A DNA stretch of 64,000 nt from Paracraurococcus sp042666655 (GTDB lineage Bacteria; Pseudomonadota; Alphaproteobacteria; Acetobacterales; Acetobacteraceae), in NCBI RefSeq assembly GCF_042666655.1, contig NZ_JBHTDE010000002.1, positions 496,001 to 560,000 of the forward strand, read 5' to 3'. Shown piece by piece: positions 16,210-25,666 of the stretch (position 1 is its first letter; each line of letters starts with the position of its first letter). Made by a program: the position numbers and the translations under genes. Below the pieces are notes generated by a model. It was given only the letters and a program-made list of their open reading frames with translations. It did no database searches and was not told the origin of the DNA.

Positions 16210-16785
16210 TCAGCTCTCCAGCTCGGAATCCCAGTACAGGTAGTCCCGCCAGCTCTCATGCAGGTAGTTCGGCGGGAAGGCCCTCCCGTTCTCCTGCAGC
16301 TCCCAGCTGGTCGGCTGCCTTGGCGTCTGCCGCGGCAGCATGTTGCACTCGCGCGGCAGCTTGTTGCCCTTGCGCAGGTTGCAGGGCCCGCAGGCGGTGC
16401 AGACATTCTCCCAGGTCGTGCGGCCGCCGCGGCTGCGCGGGATCACGTGGTCGAAGGTCAGGTCGTGCGTCGGCCGGTGGTCGCCGCAATACTGGCAGGC
16501 GAAGTGGTCGCGCAGGAAGACGTTGAACCGGGTGAAGGCCGGCCGCCGGGCCGAGGGGATGTATTCCTTCAGCGCGATCACGCTGGGCAGCCGCATGGTC
16601 AGCGTCGGCGAATGGACCTCGGCCTCGTACTCGTTCAGCACCGAGACGCGATCGAGGAACACGGCCTTCACCGCATCCTGCCAGGACCAGATCGACAACG
16701 GGAAATAGGAGAGCGGGCGGAAATCCGCGTTCAGCACGAGGGCCGGGAAGGACTGGCCACCGATGAAGCTACCGCCGTCAGGCAA
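16210..16785 (-). CDS. HNH endonuclease family protein
   Basis: A 191-residue protein common in alphaproteobacteria. The zinc-bound HNH core is clear: CQYCGD, the His pair around LTFDHVIPRSRGGRTTWEN, and CTACGPCNLRKGN. The start is a TTG at 16785, supported by TAGGAG 6 bases upstream and by the family N-terminus FPALVLNADFRPLSYFPL. These proteins are usually chromosomal and not tied to a modification enzyme; none is nearby, so it is not a restriction system. The cellular role is unknown. Confidence 0.88.
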   Translation of the reverse strand: MPDGGSFIGGQSFPALVLNADFRPLSYFPLSIWSWQDAVKAVFLDRVSVLNEYEAEVHSPTLTMRLPSVIALKEYIPSARRPAFTRFNVFLRDHFACQYCGDHRPTHDLTFDHVIPRSRGGRTTWENVCTACGPCNLRKGNKLPRECNMLPRQTPRQPTSWELQENGRAFPPNYLHESWRDYLYWDSELES

Positions 16786-16945
16786 TCGCCGCTCCTATGC
16801 AGGGCGGGGCCGACTACAACTAGGGGCCGTGACAACGAGTGAGCCCCATATGCTGTGGCGCCGCCGTGTACTGCGGCATTCTTGCCAGTCCGTGGCCGAG
16901 TCCGCAAGGCGCGCGGTCCGCGCCGCGCGGCCTTTCATGCTTTCG

Positions 16946-17611
16946 TCACGCAGCCGTGGGCCGGGCGAAGGCTGCTTCCAGCCAGCGCTGGCCTGCCGTG
17001 AGGCCGGCGTCGTCGATGCCATGCGCGAGGCCGGGGCGATACAGCGCCTCGACCGGGATGCCGGCCCGGCGCAGCGCCTGCTCGGCGGCACGGGTCGCCT
17101 GGACCGGGACGATGTCGTCCGCCTCGCCATGCACCAGCAGCACCGGCGGGCGGCTGACGACCTCGGCGGCCAGCTGCTCCGGCGCCAGCAGCGCGCCGGA
17201 ATAGCCGAGGATGGCGGCCGGCGGCACCGCGCGGCGCAGCCCGGCATACAGCGCCATCATGCAGCCCTGGCTGAACCCGGCCAGCGCCAGGGCGGTGCCG
17301 GGCAGGCCGAGGCGCGCCAATTCGGCGTCGAGGAAGGCGTCCAGCGCGCTGCGCGCCGCCATGGCGCCGGTGGCCATGACCACCGGGTGGCGGTCCTGCA
17401 GGCTGAACCACTGCCGCCCATAGGGGCCCATGTCGCAGGCCTCCGGCGCGTCGGGGGCGACGAAGGCGGCGTGCGGGAGCGCATCCGCCCATCGCGTGCC
17501 GAGGTCGATCAGGTCCTGCCCGTCGGCGCCGAGGCCGTGCAGCAGCACCACCAGCTGCTGCGCCGGACCGCCGGCGGCCGGCCCCATCCGCGGTCCATCG
17601 AGGGTGGCCAT
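16946..17611 (-). CDS. Phospholipase/carboxylesterase-type alpha/beta-hydrolase
   Basis: A 221-residue hydrolase of the YpfH/carboxylesterase family. HGLGADGQDLIDLG supplies the oxyanion region, GFSQGCMMAL the nucleophile Ser near residue 122, HGEADDIVPV the Asp, and GLAHGI the His. It probably cleaves acyl esters or thioesters. It stands alone, divergent from gluQ; their 5' ends are 44 bases apart. Confidence 0.87.
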   Translation of the reverse strand: MATLDGPRMGPAAGGPAQQLVVLLHGLGADGQDLIDLGTRWADALPHAAFVAPDAPEACDMGPYGRQWFSLQDRHPVVMATGAMAARSALDAFLDAELARLGLPGTALALAGFSQGCMMALYAGLRRAVPPAAILGYSGALLAPEQLAAEVVSRPPVLLVHGEADDIVPVQATRAAEQALRRAGIPVEALYRPGLAHGIDDAGLTAGQRWLEAAFARPTAA

Positions 17612-17655
17612 GCATCTTGCTCCCATGCCTGCCGCCCCGCTACGCGCATCGGGCG

Positions 17656-18540
17656 ATGCCAGCAACCGCAAGCCTGCGTCACCTGTTGCCCGACCTGCCG
17701 CGCGGCGCGGTGACGCGCTTCGCGCCGAGCCCGACCGGCCTGCTGCATCTTGGCCATGCGCATGCGGCGATCTTCGCGGCGAGGCTGGCCGAGGCGGCGG
17801 GCGGGCGCTTCCTGCTGCGGCTGGAGGATATCGACCCCGGTCGCTGCCGGCCGGAATACGCCGCGGCGACCGGGCAGGACCTGGCCTGGCTGGGGCTCGA
17901 CTGGGAAGGCCCGGTGCGGGTGCAGTCGGCGCATCTGCCGGAGTACCGCGCGGCGCTGGACCGGCTGGCCGGGCAGGGGCTGCTCTATCCCTGCTTCTGC
18001 ACGCGCGCCGACATCCAGCGGGAGATCGCCGCGGCGGGGCAGGCGCCGCATGGTCCGGACGGCGCGCTCTACCCCGGCACCTGCCGGCGGCTGGCACCGG
18101 CCGAGCGCACCGCGCGGATCGCCGGCGGCGAGGCCCATGCGCTGCGGCTCGACATGGCGGTGGCGCTGGCCGTGGCGCCGGCGGATCTCTCCTTCCACGA
18201 ACTGGGCGAGGGGTGGCTGCGCTGCGACCCGGGGCCCTTCGGCGACGTGGTGCTGGCGCGGAAGGAGGTGCCGGCAAGCTACCATCTCTGCGTCACGCAT
18301 GACGACGCGCTGCAGGGGGTGACGCTGGTGACGCGCGGGGTGGACCTGAAGCCGGCGACGCATCTGCACCGGCTGCTGCAGGCGCTGCTCGGCTGGCCGG
18401 AGCCGGCCTATGCGCATCATGGGCTGCTGCTGGGGGCGGATGGGAAACGGCTGGCGAAGCGGGACGGGGCGCCGACGCTGCGGGCGCTGCGCGAGGCGGG
18501 GCGGAGCGCGGCGGCGGTGCGGGCGATGGCCGGCTGGTAG
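17656..18540 (+). CDS. gluQ: Glutamyl-Q tRNA(Asp) synthetase
   Basis: A 294-residue truncated glutamyl-tRNA synthetase paralogue that lacks the anticodon-binding domain. The class I signature is FAPSPTGLLHLGHA (HIGH-like) and the KMSKS-like loop is GKRLAKRDG. It attaches glutamate to the queuosine base of tRNA-Asp. Cys residues in CFCTRADI fit the zinc site of the family. ATG at 17656 is taken as start because the homologous N-terminus begins just after; a TTG at 17617 is also in frame. Confidence 0.88.
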   Translation: MPATASLRHLLPDLPRGAVTRFAPSPTGLLHLGHAHAAIFAARLAEAAGGRFLLRLEDIDPGRCRPEYAAATGQDLAWLGLDWEGPVRVQSAHLPEYRAALDRLAGQGLLYPCFCTRADIQREIAAAGQAPHGPDGALYPGTCRRLAPAERTARIAGGEAHALRLDMAVALAVAPADLSFHELGEGWLRCDPGPFGDVVLARKEVPASYHLCVTHDDALQGVTLVTRGVDLKPATHLHRLLQALLGWPEPAYAHHGLLLGADGKRLAKRDGAPTLRALREAGRSAAAVRAMAGW

Positions 18541-18731
18541 CGGGGACCCTCGACCGCCGCAGCCTTTCCATCCGGCTGGCCGGCATGGACGCCGCCCCCG
18601 CTTCCCGCACCCGCTGGCAGGGCCTCGGCGCCTTGGTGCCGGCGGTGCGCGGGCAGGCACCGCCCCGGGAACCTGCCGACACCCTTCTCGCTGGATGAGC
18701 CGAGCCGGGGCACGCGGCGGAGGGCGTTCGG

Positions 18732-19268
18732 ATGGGTGGGACGATCTGGCACTGTCACGTCGCCGTTTCCCTGGACGGTCGGATCGCCCGCCCGGACGGC
18801 TCCGTCGACGACTGGCTCGCGGCGGACTACCCGGCCGAGGATTTCGGCTTCGACGCCTTCCTCGCCGGCGTCGACGCCATCCTGATGGGCCGCGCGACCT
18901 ACGACACGGTCCGCCGCTTCGGCGACTGGCCCTATCCCGGCAAGCCCACGACCGTGCTGACCACGCGGCCGCTGGACGATCCGCCCCCGGCCGGCGTGGA
19001 GGCCCGCTCCGGCGACCTCGCCACGATCGTCGCCGAACTCGAGGCCCGTGGCCATGGCCGCATCTGGATCGAGGGCGGCGGCCAGGTCGTGCGGTCCATG
19101 CTGGCGATCGGCAAGCTCGACGTGCTGGAGTTGGCGGTGATCCCCATCATCCTGGGCGACGGCATCCCGCTCTTCCCGCCCGGCACCGGCGAGGCGAAGC
19201 TCCGGCTCACCCGCTGCGAGACCAAGGCGAAGGGCGCGCTGCACCTCGTCTACGAGCGCCTGGGCTGA
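18732..19268 (+). CDS. Dihydrofolate reductase / RibD C-terminal-like protein
   Basis: A 178-residue NADPH-binding reductase of the DHFR/RibD-C fold. Signatures are CHVAVSLDGRIARPDGSVDDW at the N-terminus, ILMGRATYDTV, and IWIEGGGQVVRSML. These YwjB/YyaP-type proteins are widespread but their substrate is not known; it is unlikely to be the main folate DHFR. It converges with panC with 22 bases between. The 190 bases upstream contain a 37-codon frame at 18585 that I do not recognise. Confidence 0.85.
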   Translation: MGGTIWHCHVAVSLDGRIARPDGSVDDWLAADYPAEDFGFDAFLAGVDAILMGRATYDTVRRFGDWPYPGKPTTVLTTRPLDDPPPAGVEARSGDLATIVAELEARGHGRIWIEGGGQVVRSMLAIGKLDVLELAVIPIILGDGIPLFPPGTGEAKLRLTRCETKAKGALHLVYERLG

Positions 19269-19290
19269 CCGCGCGAACGCCGCCCGGTCT

Positions 19291-20115
19291 TCAAGCCGCG
19301 ATGTTGTCCAGCAGCCGCACGCTGCCCAGCCGCGCCGCGACGATCAGCCTTCCCGGCAGCATGGCGGTCTCCCGCAATGTCTCCGGCTCGACCAGCGCCA
19401 GGTAGTCCACCACGAAGCCCGCCCCGCCCAGCCCGGCCCGCGCATCGCCCAGCGCCGCCGCGGCCGGCTGGCCCGCGGCCAGGCCCCGCGCCGCCTCCTG
19501 CAGCGCCGCATGGACCCTTGGCGCGAGCGCGCGTTCCGCCGGCGCCAGGAAGCGGTTGCGGGAGGACATGGCCAGCCCGTCCGCCTCCCGCACCGTCGGG
19601 CAGCCGATGATCCGCGTCGGGATGTCGAGGTCGGCGACCATCCGCCGCACCACCTGCAACTGCTGCCAGTCCTTCTCGCCGAACAGCGCGACGCGCGCCC
19701 CGGTCTGCAGGAACAGCTTGGCGCAGACCGTGGCGACGCCACGGAAATGCCCCGGCCGCGCGGCGCCCTCCCAGCCGGCGGAGGGCCCCTCGACCTCGAT
19801 CGTCGTCGCGCGGCCGGGCGGGTACATCGCCTCGACCCCCGGCAGCCAGGCCAGGTCGCAGCCGGCCGCCTCCAGCGCCGCCAGGTCGCCCGCCTCGTCG
19901 CGCGGGTAGCGCGAGAGGTCCTCGTTCGGGCCGAATTGCAGCGGGTTGACGAAGATCGAGGCGGCGACCGCGCCGCCCGGCCCTACCGCCCGCCGCGCGG
20001 CGGCAACCAGCGAGACATGCCCCGCATGCAGCGCTCCCATGGTCGGGACGAGGGCCAGCGGGCCGAGCCGTTCGGCCTCGGCGCGCAGGGTCGGCAGGTC
20101 GCGGGCGATACGCAT
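19291..20115 (-). CDS. panC: Pantothenate synthetase
   Basis: A 274-residue ATP-dependent ligase that joins pantoate and beta-alanine in coenzyme A synthesis. Signatures: VPTMGALHAGHVSLV (HIGH-like), SIFVNPLQFGPNED, FGEKDWQQLQVVRRM, and MSSRNRFL (KMSKS-like). The length matches the family. ATG at 20115 gives the typical MRIARDLPTLRAE start. No panB is adjacent in the window. Confidence 0.94.
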   Translation of the reverse strand: MRIARDLPTLRAEAERLGPLALVPTMGALHAGHVSLVAAARRAVGPGGAVAASIFVNPLQFGPNEDLSRYPRDEAGDLAALEAAGCDLAWLPGVEAMYPPGRATTIEVEGPSAGWEGAARPGHFRGVATVCAKLFLQTGARVALFGEKDWQQLQVVRRMVADLDIPTRIIGCPTVREADGLAMSSRNRFLAPAERALAPRVHAALQEAARGLAAGQPAAAALGDARAGLGGAGFVVDYLALVEPETLRETAMLPGRLIVAARLGSVRLLDNIAA

Positions 20116-20153
20116 GCCCGCGCATGTGGCGCAGTCGGTGCCGCTCGGCAAGC

Positions 20154-21026
20154 CTAGCCGGCCTCGCCGAGGAAGCCGCGCAGCGCGGCGATGGTCGCCG
20201 CCGGCTGCCCCTCCATCAGCCAGTGGCCAAACTCCGGGATCACCACCTCCCGCACGTCCTCGGCCGCGGCGCGCATCACCGCGGCCATGGTCGGCCCGAA
20301 GGAGGCCGCTCCGCCGATCGCCAGCACCGGCATGCGGAGCTTGCCGCGGGCGAGGAAGGCCTGATTGTCCAGGGCGTCCTGCCCGAAGGCGGCGAATGGC
20401 TCGAACCCCGCATGCATGGCGCCGGGCAGGGCGTAGAGCGCGGCGTCGTGCGCCCGCGCCGCCTCGCCGAAGCGGGCGGGATCGGCGGAGAACTCGTTCC
20501 AGAAGCGGTCGAGGGAGATCCGCCCCCGTCCCGCCACCAGGCGTCCGGCATCCGGCCTGCGGAAGGAGGAATGCCACAGCGCCGGGCTGCGGAGGATCGC
20601 CTCCCACGGCCCGATCCCGGGCAGCGGCACGTCCAGGAGGGCGGATCGGGCGATGCGGTCCGGATGCTGCGCGGCCAGCGCATAGCCGACCATGTTGCCG
20701 ATGTCGTGGGTGACCAGCGCCGCCCGTTCGACGCCCAGCGCATCGGGCAGCCCGGCCATGTCCTGGCCCTGCGTCTTCTTGTCGTAGCCGACATCGGGCC
20801 GCTCGGAGAGGCCCATGCCGCGCAGGTCGGGCACGATGACGCGGCGCCTGGGCGCGAGCTCGGCCGCGAGCGGCGCCCACATGTCGCCGGTCTCGCCGTG
20901 GCCGTGCAGCAGCAGCGCGGCGGGGCCGCGGCCGCCGGTCCGCACAGGCAGCGTGGTGCCGTTGGTGGGGATGCGGTGGGTCTCGAAATCCTCGGGGAAG
21001 CGGGAGGGGCCGGCTGACATCGGCAT
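20154..21026 (-). CDS. Alpha/beta-hydrolase, epoxide hydrolase/dehalogenase-like
   Basis: A 290-residue hydrolase. LLLHGHGETGDMW supplies the oxyanion region; VTHDIGNMVGYALA places Asp at the nucleophile position, as in epoxide hydrolases and haloacid/haloalkane dehalogenases; the His lies in PEFGHWLMEGQP. With an Asp nucleophile it should form a covalent ester intermediate with an epoxide or halogenated substrate. The ATG at 21026 is preferred over 21020 because GAGG lies 7 bases upstream. It stands between panC and an rRNA methyltransferase with no operon partner. Confidence 0.85.
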   Translation of the reverse strand: MPMSAGPSRFPEDFETHRIPTNGTTLPVRTGGRGPAALLLHGHGETGDMWAPLAAELAPRRRVIVPDLRGMGLSERPDVGYDKKTQGQDMAGLPDALGVERAALVTHDIGNMVGYALAAQHPDRIARSALLDVPLPGIGPWEAILRSPALWHSSFRRPDAGRLVAGRGRISLDRFWNEFSADPARFGEAARAHDAALYALPGAMHAGFEPFAAFGQDALDNQAFLARGKLRMPVLAIGGAASFGPTMAAVMRAAAEDVREVVIPEFGHWLMEGQPAATIAALRGFLGEAG

Positions 21027-21159
21027 GCGGATGCCTCGCCGGGGCAGGAAGCGCCGGCGGCGCCTCTGCTGGCCCGGTGGGCGCATGATGCGGCGTCCCG
21101 GCGCCTGCGCCGGCGCCGCGCGCATTGCACCGCGGCACGGCCCGCCGTATCGCCGCCGC

Positions 21160-22356
21160 ATGACCCAGCCCGCCATGCCCCACCCGCTGCTCCGCCTGCT
21201 GCCGCGCCACGACCAGCGGGTGAAGGCCGGCCACCCCTGGGCCTTCTCCAACGAGATCGCCATGACCCCGGCGGCGAAGGCGCTGCCGCCCGGCGGCGCA
21301 ATTCGGCTGGAAGGCGATGACGGCTGGCACCACGGCACCTGGAGCTTCAACCCGCACAGCCTGATCGCCGCCCGCCGGCTGGACCGCGACCCGGGCGCCG
21401 TGCTCGACCTGGACTGGGCGAAGCGCCGGCTGGGCACCGCGCTGGCGCTGCGGGAGAAGCTCTACGACACGCCCTACTACCGGCTGGTCCATGCCGAGGC
21501 CGATGGCCTGCCCGGCCTCGTCATCGACCGCTACGGCGACGCCCTGGCGCTGCAGGCCAACACCGCGGGGATGGAGGCGCTGACGCCGCTGCTGGTGGCG
21601 GCGCTGCGCGACCTGGTCTCGCCGCGCCTGATCGTCGGCCGCAACGACGCCGCCGTCCGCACGCTGGAGGGGCTGGCGGAAAGCGTCGCACCGCTGCTCG
21701 GCACGGATACCGAGGCGCATGTCGAGGAGGGGGGCCTGGGCTTCTCCGTCGACCTGCTGGGCGGGCAGAAGACCGGCTGGTTCTACGACCAGCGGGAGAA
21801 CCGCGACCGCGTCGCGCGGCTGGCCCGCGGCGCCACGGTGCTGGACGCCTTCTGCCACACCGGCGGCTTCGGCCTGCGCTGCGCCGCTTCGGGGGCCGCG
21901 CGGGTGACGCTGCTGGACCGCAGCGCGCATGCGCTGGAGCTGGCGATGCGGACGGCGGCGGCGAATGGCCTCGCCGACCGCGTCGAGGCGCGGAAGGCCG
22001 AGGCCCTGGAGGCCCTGGAGGCGATGGGTGCAGCCGGCACCCGCTTCGACATCGTCGTCGCCGACCCGCCGGCCTTCGCCAAGGCGCGCAAGGACCAGCC
22101 CCAGGCATTGCGCGGCTACGGCAAGCTGGCGCGGCTGGCGGCCACGCTGGTGGCGCCGGGTGGGTTCCTCTTCATCGCTTCCTGCAGCCACCACGTGGCG
22201 CCAGGCGATTTCGCCGATGCGGTGATCTGGGGCCTTGGCCGGGCCAGGCGGGATGCGAAATTGCTGTTCCAGGGCGGCGCCGGGCCGGACCACCCGGTGC
22301 ATCCGCAGCTGCCGGAAAGCGCCTACCTGAAGGGCCTGCTGTTCCAGCTGGGATGA
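21160..22356 (+). CDS. rlmI: PUA-domain class I rRNA methyltransferase (RlmI-like)
   Basis: A 398-residue SAM-dependent methyltransferase with an N-terminal PUA-like RNA-binding domain (LLPRHDQRVKAGHPWAFSNE). The SAM motif is VLDAFCHTGGFGL, followed by VTLLDRSAHALELA, the catalytic VADPPAFAKARKD, and the Cys in FIASCSHHV. Length and layout match E. coli RlmI, which makes m5C in 23S rRNA; whether this one has the same site is inferred. The stop overlaps the next start (ATGA). Confidence 0.88.
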   Translation: MTQPAMPHPLLRLLPRHDQRVKAGHPWAFSNEIAMTPAAKALPPGGAIRLEGDDGWHHGTWSFNPHSLIAARRLDRDPGAVLDLDWAKRRLGTALALREKLYDTPYYRLVHAEADGLPGLVIDRYGDALALQANTAGMEALTPLLVAALRDLVSPRLIVGRNDAAVRTLEGLAESVAPLLGTDTEAHVEEGGLGFSVDLLGGQKTGWFYDQRENRDRVARLARGATVLDAFCHTGGFGLRCAASGAARVTLLDRSAHALELAMRTAAANGLADRVEARKAEALEALEAMGAAGTRFDIVVADPPAFAKARKDQPQALRGYGKLARLAATLVAPGGFLFIASCSHHVAPGDFADAVIWGLGRARRDAKLLFQGGAGPDHPVHPQLPESAYLKGLLFQLG

Positions 22357-22745
22357 GCGCGCGGCTGCAGGCGGCCTACCGGCGCAGCGCCTACGAGGCG
22401 GCCGGCGCGGTCGCGCGGATCGGCCGGCGCAGCCGCGACGTCGATGCGCTGCTGCGCCGCCTCGGCGCCCGGCAGGGCGGCTTCGTCGGCGCCTGGAACC
22501 CGTTGAGCCGGCGCATGCCGCGCGGCTGGAACGACCGCATGCTGGCGCGGCTGCGGCTGGCCGCGCGGCGGCTGCCGCAGGCCGAGGGCAGCGGCGGCGA
22601 CCGGCGCTGGCGCGAGCGGCACCTGCTGCTCGCCGGCGATCCGCGCCGCCTCGCCGCCCTGGGCCGCCGCTTCCGCCAGGCCGCCATCGTGATCGTGCGG
22701 CAGGGCGCGCCGGCGCGGCTGGTGGTCCTGCGCCCCGCGCCATAG
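22353..22745 (+). CDS. DUF3293-like small protein
   Basis: A 130-residue protein rich in Arg and Ala. GGFVGAWNPLSRRMPRGWN resembles the core 'NP.S' region of DUF3293 proteins, whose function is unknown. It is coupled to the upstream methyltransferase by a four-base overlap (ATGA), which suggests a shared transcript but not a shared pathway. Assignment to DUF3293 is by eye and moderate. Confidence 0.6.
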   Translation: MSARLQAAYRRSAYEAAGAVARIGRRSRDVDALLRRLGARQGGFVGAWNPLSRRMPRGWNDRMLARLRLAARRLPQAEGSGGDRRWRERHLLLAGDPRRLAALGRRFRQAAIVIVRQGAPARLVVLRPAP

Positions 22746-22775
22746 CCTCCCCCGACCACCAACGGGGGAAACGCC

Positions 22776-23864
22776 ATGCCGAAGCTCGACCGCATCGAGG
22801 CCGGCCATTACCGCATCCCGCTGCCTGTGGTGCTGACCGACAGCACCCATGGCGAGATGGCCGCCTTCGAGCTGATCACCTGCCGCGTCACCGATGCCGA
22901 CGGCGCCGAGGGCGTGGGCTACACCTACACGGTCGGCCGCAACGGCGGCGCGGTGCACCACATCCTGGCGCGCGAGATCGGCGAACTCGCCGCCGGGCAC
23001 GACGCCGACCGGATCGAGGCGCTGTGGCAGCATGTGTGGTGGGGCCTGCATTACGGCGGCCGCGGCGGGCCGGCGGTGCTCGCACAATCCGCCTTCGACA
23101 TCGCCCTTTGGGACCTCAAGGCGAAGCGGGCCGGGGTCGCGCTGTGGCGGCTGCTCGGCGGGCACGACCCGCGCGTGCCCTGCTATGCCGGCGGCATCGA
23201 CCTCGAGCTCTCGGCGGCCGAGCTGATCGCGCAGACCGACGGCAACCTCGAACGCGGCTTCCGCGCCATCAAGATGAAAGTCGGCAGGCCGCGGCTGTCG
23301 GAGGACGTCGCCAAGCTCGCCGCCATGCGGACGCATCTGGGCGAGGGCCTCCCGCTGATGGTCGATGCCAACATGCGCTGGACGGCGGATGCCGCCATCC
23401 GCGCCGCCCGCGCCTTCGCCCCGCACGATCCCTATTGGCTGGAGGAGCCGGTGCAGCCCGAGGACGTCGCCGGCCATGCCCGCGTAATGCGCGAGGGCGG
23501 CGTGCCGGTGGCGTCGGGGGAGAACCTGCGCAGCCTCTGGGATTTCCAGGCGCTGATCGCCGCCGGCGGGGTGAGCTTCCCCGAGCCCGACGTGACCAAT
23601 TGCGGCGGCGTCACCGCCTTCATGAAGATCGCCCACCTGGCCGAGGCCTTCCATCTGCCGGTCACCAGCCATGGCGCGCATGACGTGACGGTGCAGCTAT
23701 TGGCCGCCTGCCCGAACCGCTCCTACCTGGAGGCGCACGGCTTCGGCCTCGACCGCTACATCGCCGAGCCCTTGCGGATCGAGGAGGGCATGGCGGTGGC
23801 GCCGGACCGGCCGGGCCATGGCATCGGCTTCGACTGGGCGGGGCTGGAGAAGGTCCGCGCCTGA
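22776..23864 (+). CDS. Mandelate racemase/muconate lactonizing enzyme family protein
   Basis: A 362-residue enolase-superfamily enzyme. The KxK base motif is IKMKVG near residue 167. Metal ligands are the Asp in LMVDANMRW, the Glu in YWLEEPVQPED and the Glu in VASGENLRS. The opposite-face catalytic residue is likely the His in VTSHGAHDV near residue 305. The fold abstracts the alpha proton of a carboxylate; the substrate is probably a sugar acid or similar. It is followed after 32 bases by an amidase gene, so the two may act on one catabolic substrate (inference). Confidence 0.9.
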   Translation: MPKLDRIEAGHYRIPLPVVLTDSTHGEMAAFELITCRVTDADGAEGVGYTYTVGRNGGAVHHILAREIGELAAGHDADRIEALWQHVWWGLHYGGRGGPAVLAQSAFDIALWDLKAKRAGVALWRLLGGHDPRVPCYAGGIDLELSAAELIAQTDGNLERGFRAIKMKVGRPRLSEDVAKLAAMRTHLGEGLPLMVDANMRWTADAAIRAARAFAPHDPYWLEEPVQPEDVAGHARVMREGGVPVASGENLRSLWDFQALIAAGGVSFPEPDVTNCGGVTAFMKIAHLAEAFHLPVTSHGAHDVTVQLLAACPNRSYLEAHGFGLDRYIAEPLRIEEGMAVAPDRPGHGIGFDWAGLEKVRA

Positions 23865-23896
23865 GGCATGATGCGGTGCAGCCCGGGGAGCACCGC

Positions 23897-25351
23897 ATGA
23901 CCGACGACCTGATCCGCCTGACCGCGACGGAGGCCGTGGCGCGCTTGAAGCGCCGCGAGGTCTCGCCGCTGGACCTGGTGGAGGCCGCCGCGGCGCGCAT
24001 CGCCGCGGTGGAGCCGGCGGTGAACGCGCTGCCGACCCTCTGCCTCGACCGCGCCCGCGACCATGCGCGGCGGATCATGGCGGGGGAGGGGGCGGAGCGC
24101 GCCGGCGAGCCGGGCTGGCTCGGCGGCCTGCCGGTGACGATCAAGGACCTGACGGACGTCGCCGGGGTGCGCACGACCTATGGCTCGCCGATCTTCCGGG
24201 ACCACGTGCCCACCACCTCGCACCCGGTGGTGCGGCGGATCGAGGCGCTCGGCGGCATCGTCATCGGCAAGTCCAACACGCCCGAATTCGGCGCCGGCGG
24301 CTCCACCTTCAACGAGGTCTTCGGCCGCACCCGCAACCCCTGGAACACGTCGCTGACCTGCGGCGGCAGCACCGGCGGCGGCGCGGTCAGCCTGGCGACC
24401 GGCGAGGCCTGGCTGGCCCAGGGCACCGACCATGCCGGCAGCCTGCGCCGGCCCGGCACCTATTGCAGCGTGGTCGGCATCCGGCCGAGCCCCGGGCGGG
24501 TCACGCGCGGAACGGTGAACAACCTGTTCTCGCCGCTCTCGGTCCAAGGCCCGATGGCGCGCAACATCCCCGACCTGGCGCTGTTCCTCGACACCATGGC
24601 GGGCTGGGACCCGGCCGACCCGCTGACCTACGACGCGCCGGCGGTCAGCTACGCGCAGGCCGTCGCCGGCACCGGCGCCTGGCGCCCCCGCGTCGCCTTC
24701 ACGCTGGACTACGACGGCGCCCTGGCGGTGGACCGCGAGACCCGGGCGATCTGCGAGGCGGCGATCCGCCGCTTCGCCGAGCTCGGCTGCGTGGTCGAGG
24801 AGGTCTCGCCGGACCTCGGCGACCTGACCGAGGCGCTGCTGGTGCTGCGCAGCCAGCATTTCGTGGTGGACCGCGAGATCCAGCTGCGCGAGAAGCGCGA
24901 CCTGCTGAAGCCCGACATCGTCTGGAACACCGAGCGTGGCCTCGCCGCGACGCCGAGCCAGCTCGCCTGGGCCGACCGCGAACGCGCCCGCTTCTATCGC
25001 GGGATGGGGCGGATCTTCGGCCGCTGCGACGTCTTCGTCACGCCCTCGGCGCCGACGCCCGCCTTCGACGTCATGCTGCGCGCGCCCGACAGCATCGCCG
25101 GCCGCAAGCTCGACAACTACATGGGCGGCTCGATGCTGAACGCCACCATGACCCTGGCCGGCAGCCCGGCCGTGGCCGTCCCCTGCGGCTTCGACCAGTA
25201 TGGCCGTCCCGTGGGGCTGCAGGTCGCAGCACCTTCGCGGCGGGAGGATGCGGCCTTGCGCGCTGCGGCGCTGTTCGAGCAGGCGAGCGGTCTCGACCGG
25301 CTGCTGCCGATCGACCCAAGGCCGGGGGTGGTGCCGCCGCCGGAGACGTGA
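23897..25351 (+). CDS. Amidase (amidase-signature family)
   Basis: A 484-residue amidase. The Ser-cisSer-Lys triad is visible as Lys in PVTIKDLTDV near residue 83, the cis-Ser in CGGSTGGGAVSLATG, and the nucleophile Ser in GTDHAGSLRRPG, where most family members read GTDTGGSIR. The ATG at 23897 is preferred because GGGAG lies just upstream. It probably hydrolyses a carboxamide. It follows the enolase-superfamily gene in the same direction. Confidence 0.9.
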   Translation: MTDDLIRLTATEAVARLKRREVSPLDLVEAAAARIAAVEPAVNALPTLCLDRARDHARRIMAGEGAERAGEPGWLGGLPVTIKDLTDVAGVRTTYGSPIFRDHVPTTSHPVVRRIEALGGIVIGKSNTPEFGAGGSTFNEVFGRTRNPWNTSLTCGGSTGGGAVSLATGEAWLAQGTDHAGSLRRPGTYCSVVGIRPSPGRVTRGTVNNLFSPLSVQGPMARNIPDLALFLDTMAGWDPADPLTYDAPAVSYAQAVAGTGAWRPRVAFTLDYDGALAVDRETRAICEAAIRRFAELGCVVEEVSPDLGDLTEALLVLRSQHFVVDREIQLREKRDLLKPDIVWNTERGLAATPSQLAWADRERARFYRGMGRIFGRCDVFVTPSAPTPAFDVMLRAPDSIAGRKLDNYMGGSMLNATMTLAGSPAVAVPCGFDQYGRPVGLQVAAPSRREDAALRAAALFEQASGLDRLLPIDPRPGVVPPPET

Positions 25352-25419
25352 GCCGCCGCCCCGGTGCAGCCCGGGCCGCACGGCCCCACATGCCCGGCGG
25401 AAACGGGAAGGACCCCGAC

Positions 25420-25659
25420 ATGGCCAGGATCCACTACAAGGTCGTCGCGCATGACGGCGGCTGGGCCTACAAGCTGGGCGACGTCTTCTCCGAGCCCTTC
25501 GCCACGCACGCCGCGGCGCTGGCCGCGGCCCGCCGCGTCGCCCGCGAGCAGCACGTGCCCGGCGACCCGGCGATGATCGAATTCGAGGACGAATCCGGCC
25601 GATGGCACACCGAATACTCGGCCGGGAACGATCGGCCGGACGCCGATGTGGTGAGCTGA
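25420..25659 (+). CDS. DUF2188-like small protein
   Basis: A 79-residue protein with the pattern HYKVVAHDGGWAYKLGD, a helix rich in Ala and Arg, and a C-terminal FEDESGRWHTEYS, as in the small DUF2188 proteins whose function is unknown. The ATG follows a GGGAAGG ribosome site. It converges with moaB with only 7 bases between the stops. Confidence 0.72.
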   Translation: MARIHYKVVAHDGGWAYKLGDVFSEPFATHAAALAAARRVAREQHVPGDPAMIEFEDESGRWHTEYSAGNDRPDADVVS

Positions 25660-25666
25660 ACCCGGC

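Noticed and set aside
16210..16785. HNH gene as part of a restriction or homing system
   Set aside because: There is no methyltransferase, intron or intein nearby, and the N-terminal region is that of the common chromosomal HNH family.
18585..18698. A 37-codon frame between gluQ and the DHFR-like gene
   Set aside because: No ribosome site and no recognised similarity; too short to support in a high-GC spacer.
19291..22743. A 1150-codon minus-strand frame over panC, the hydrolase and the methyltransferase
   Set aside because: Only the last 274 codons are the real panC; the rest is antisense to rlmI and the DUF3293 gene and is Arg/Ala/Pro-rich without motifs.
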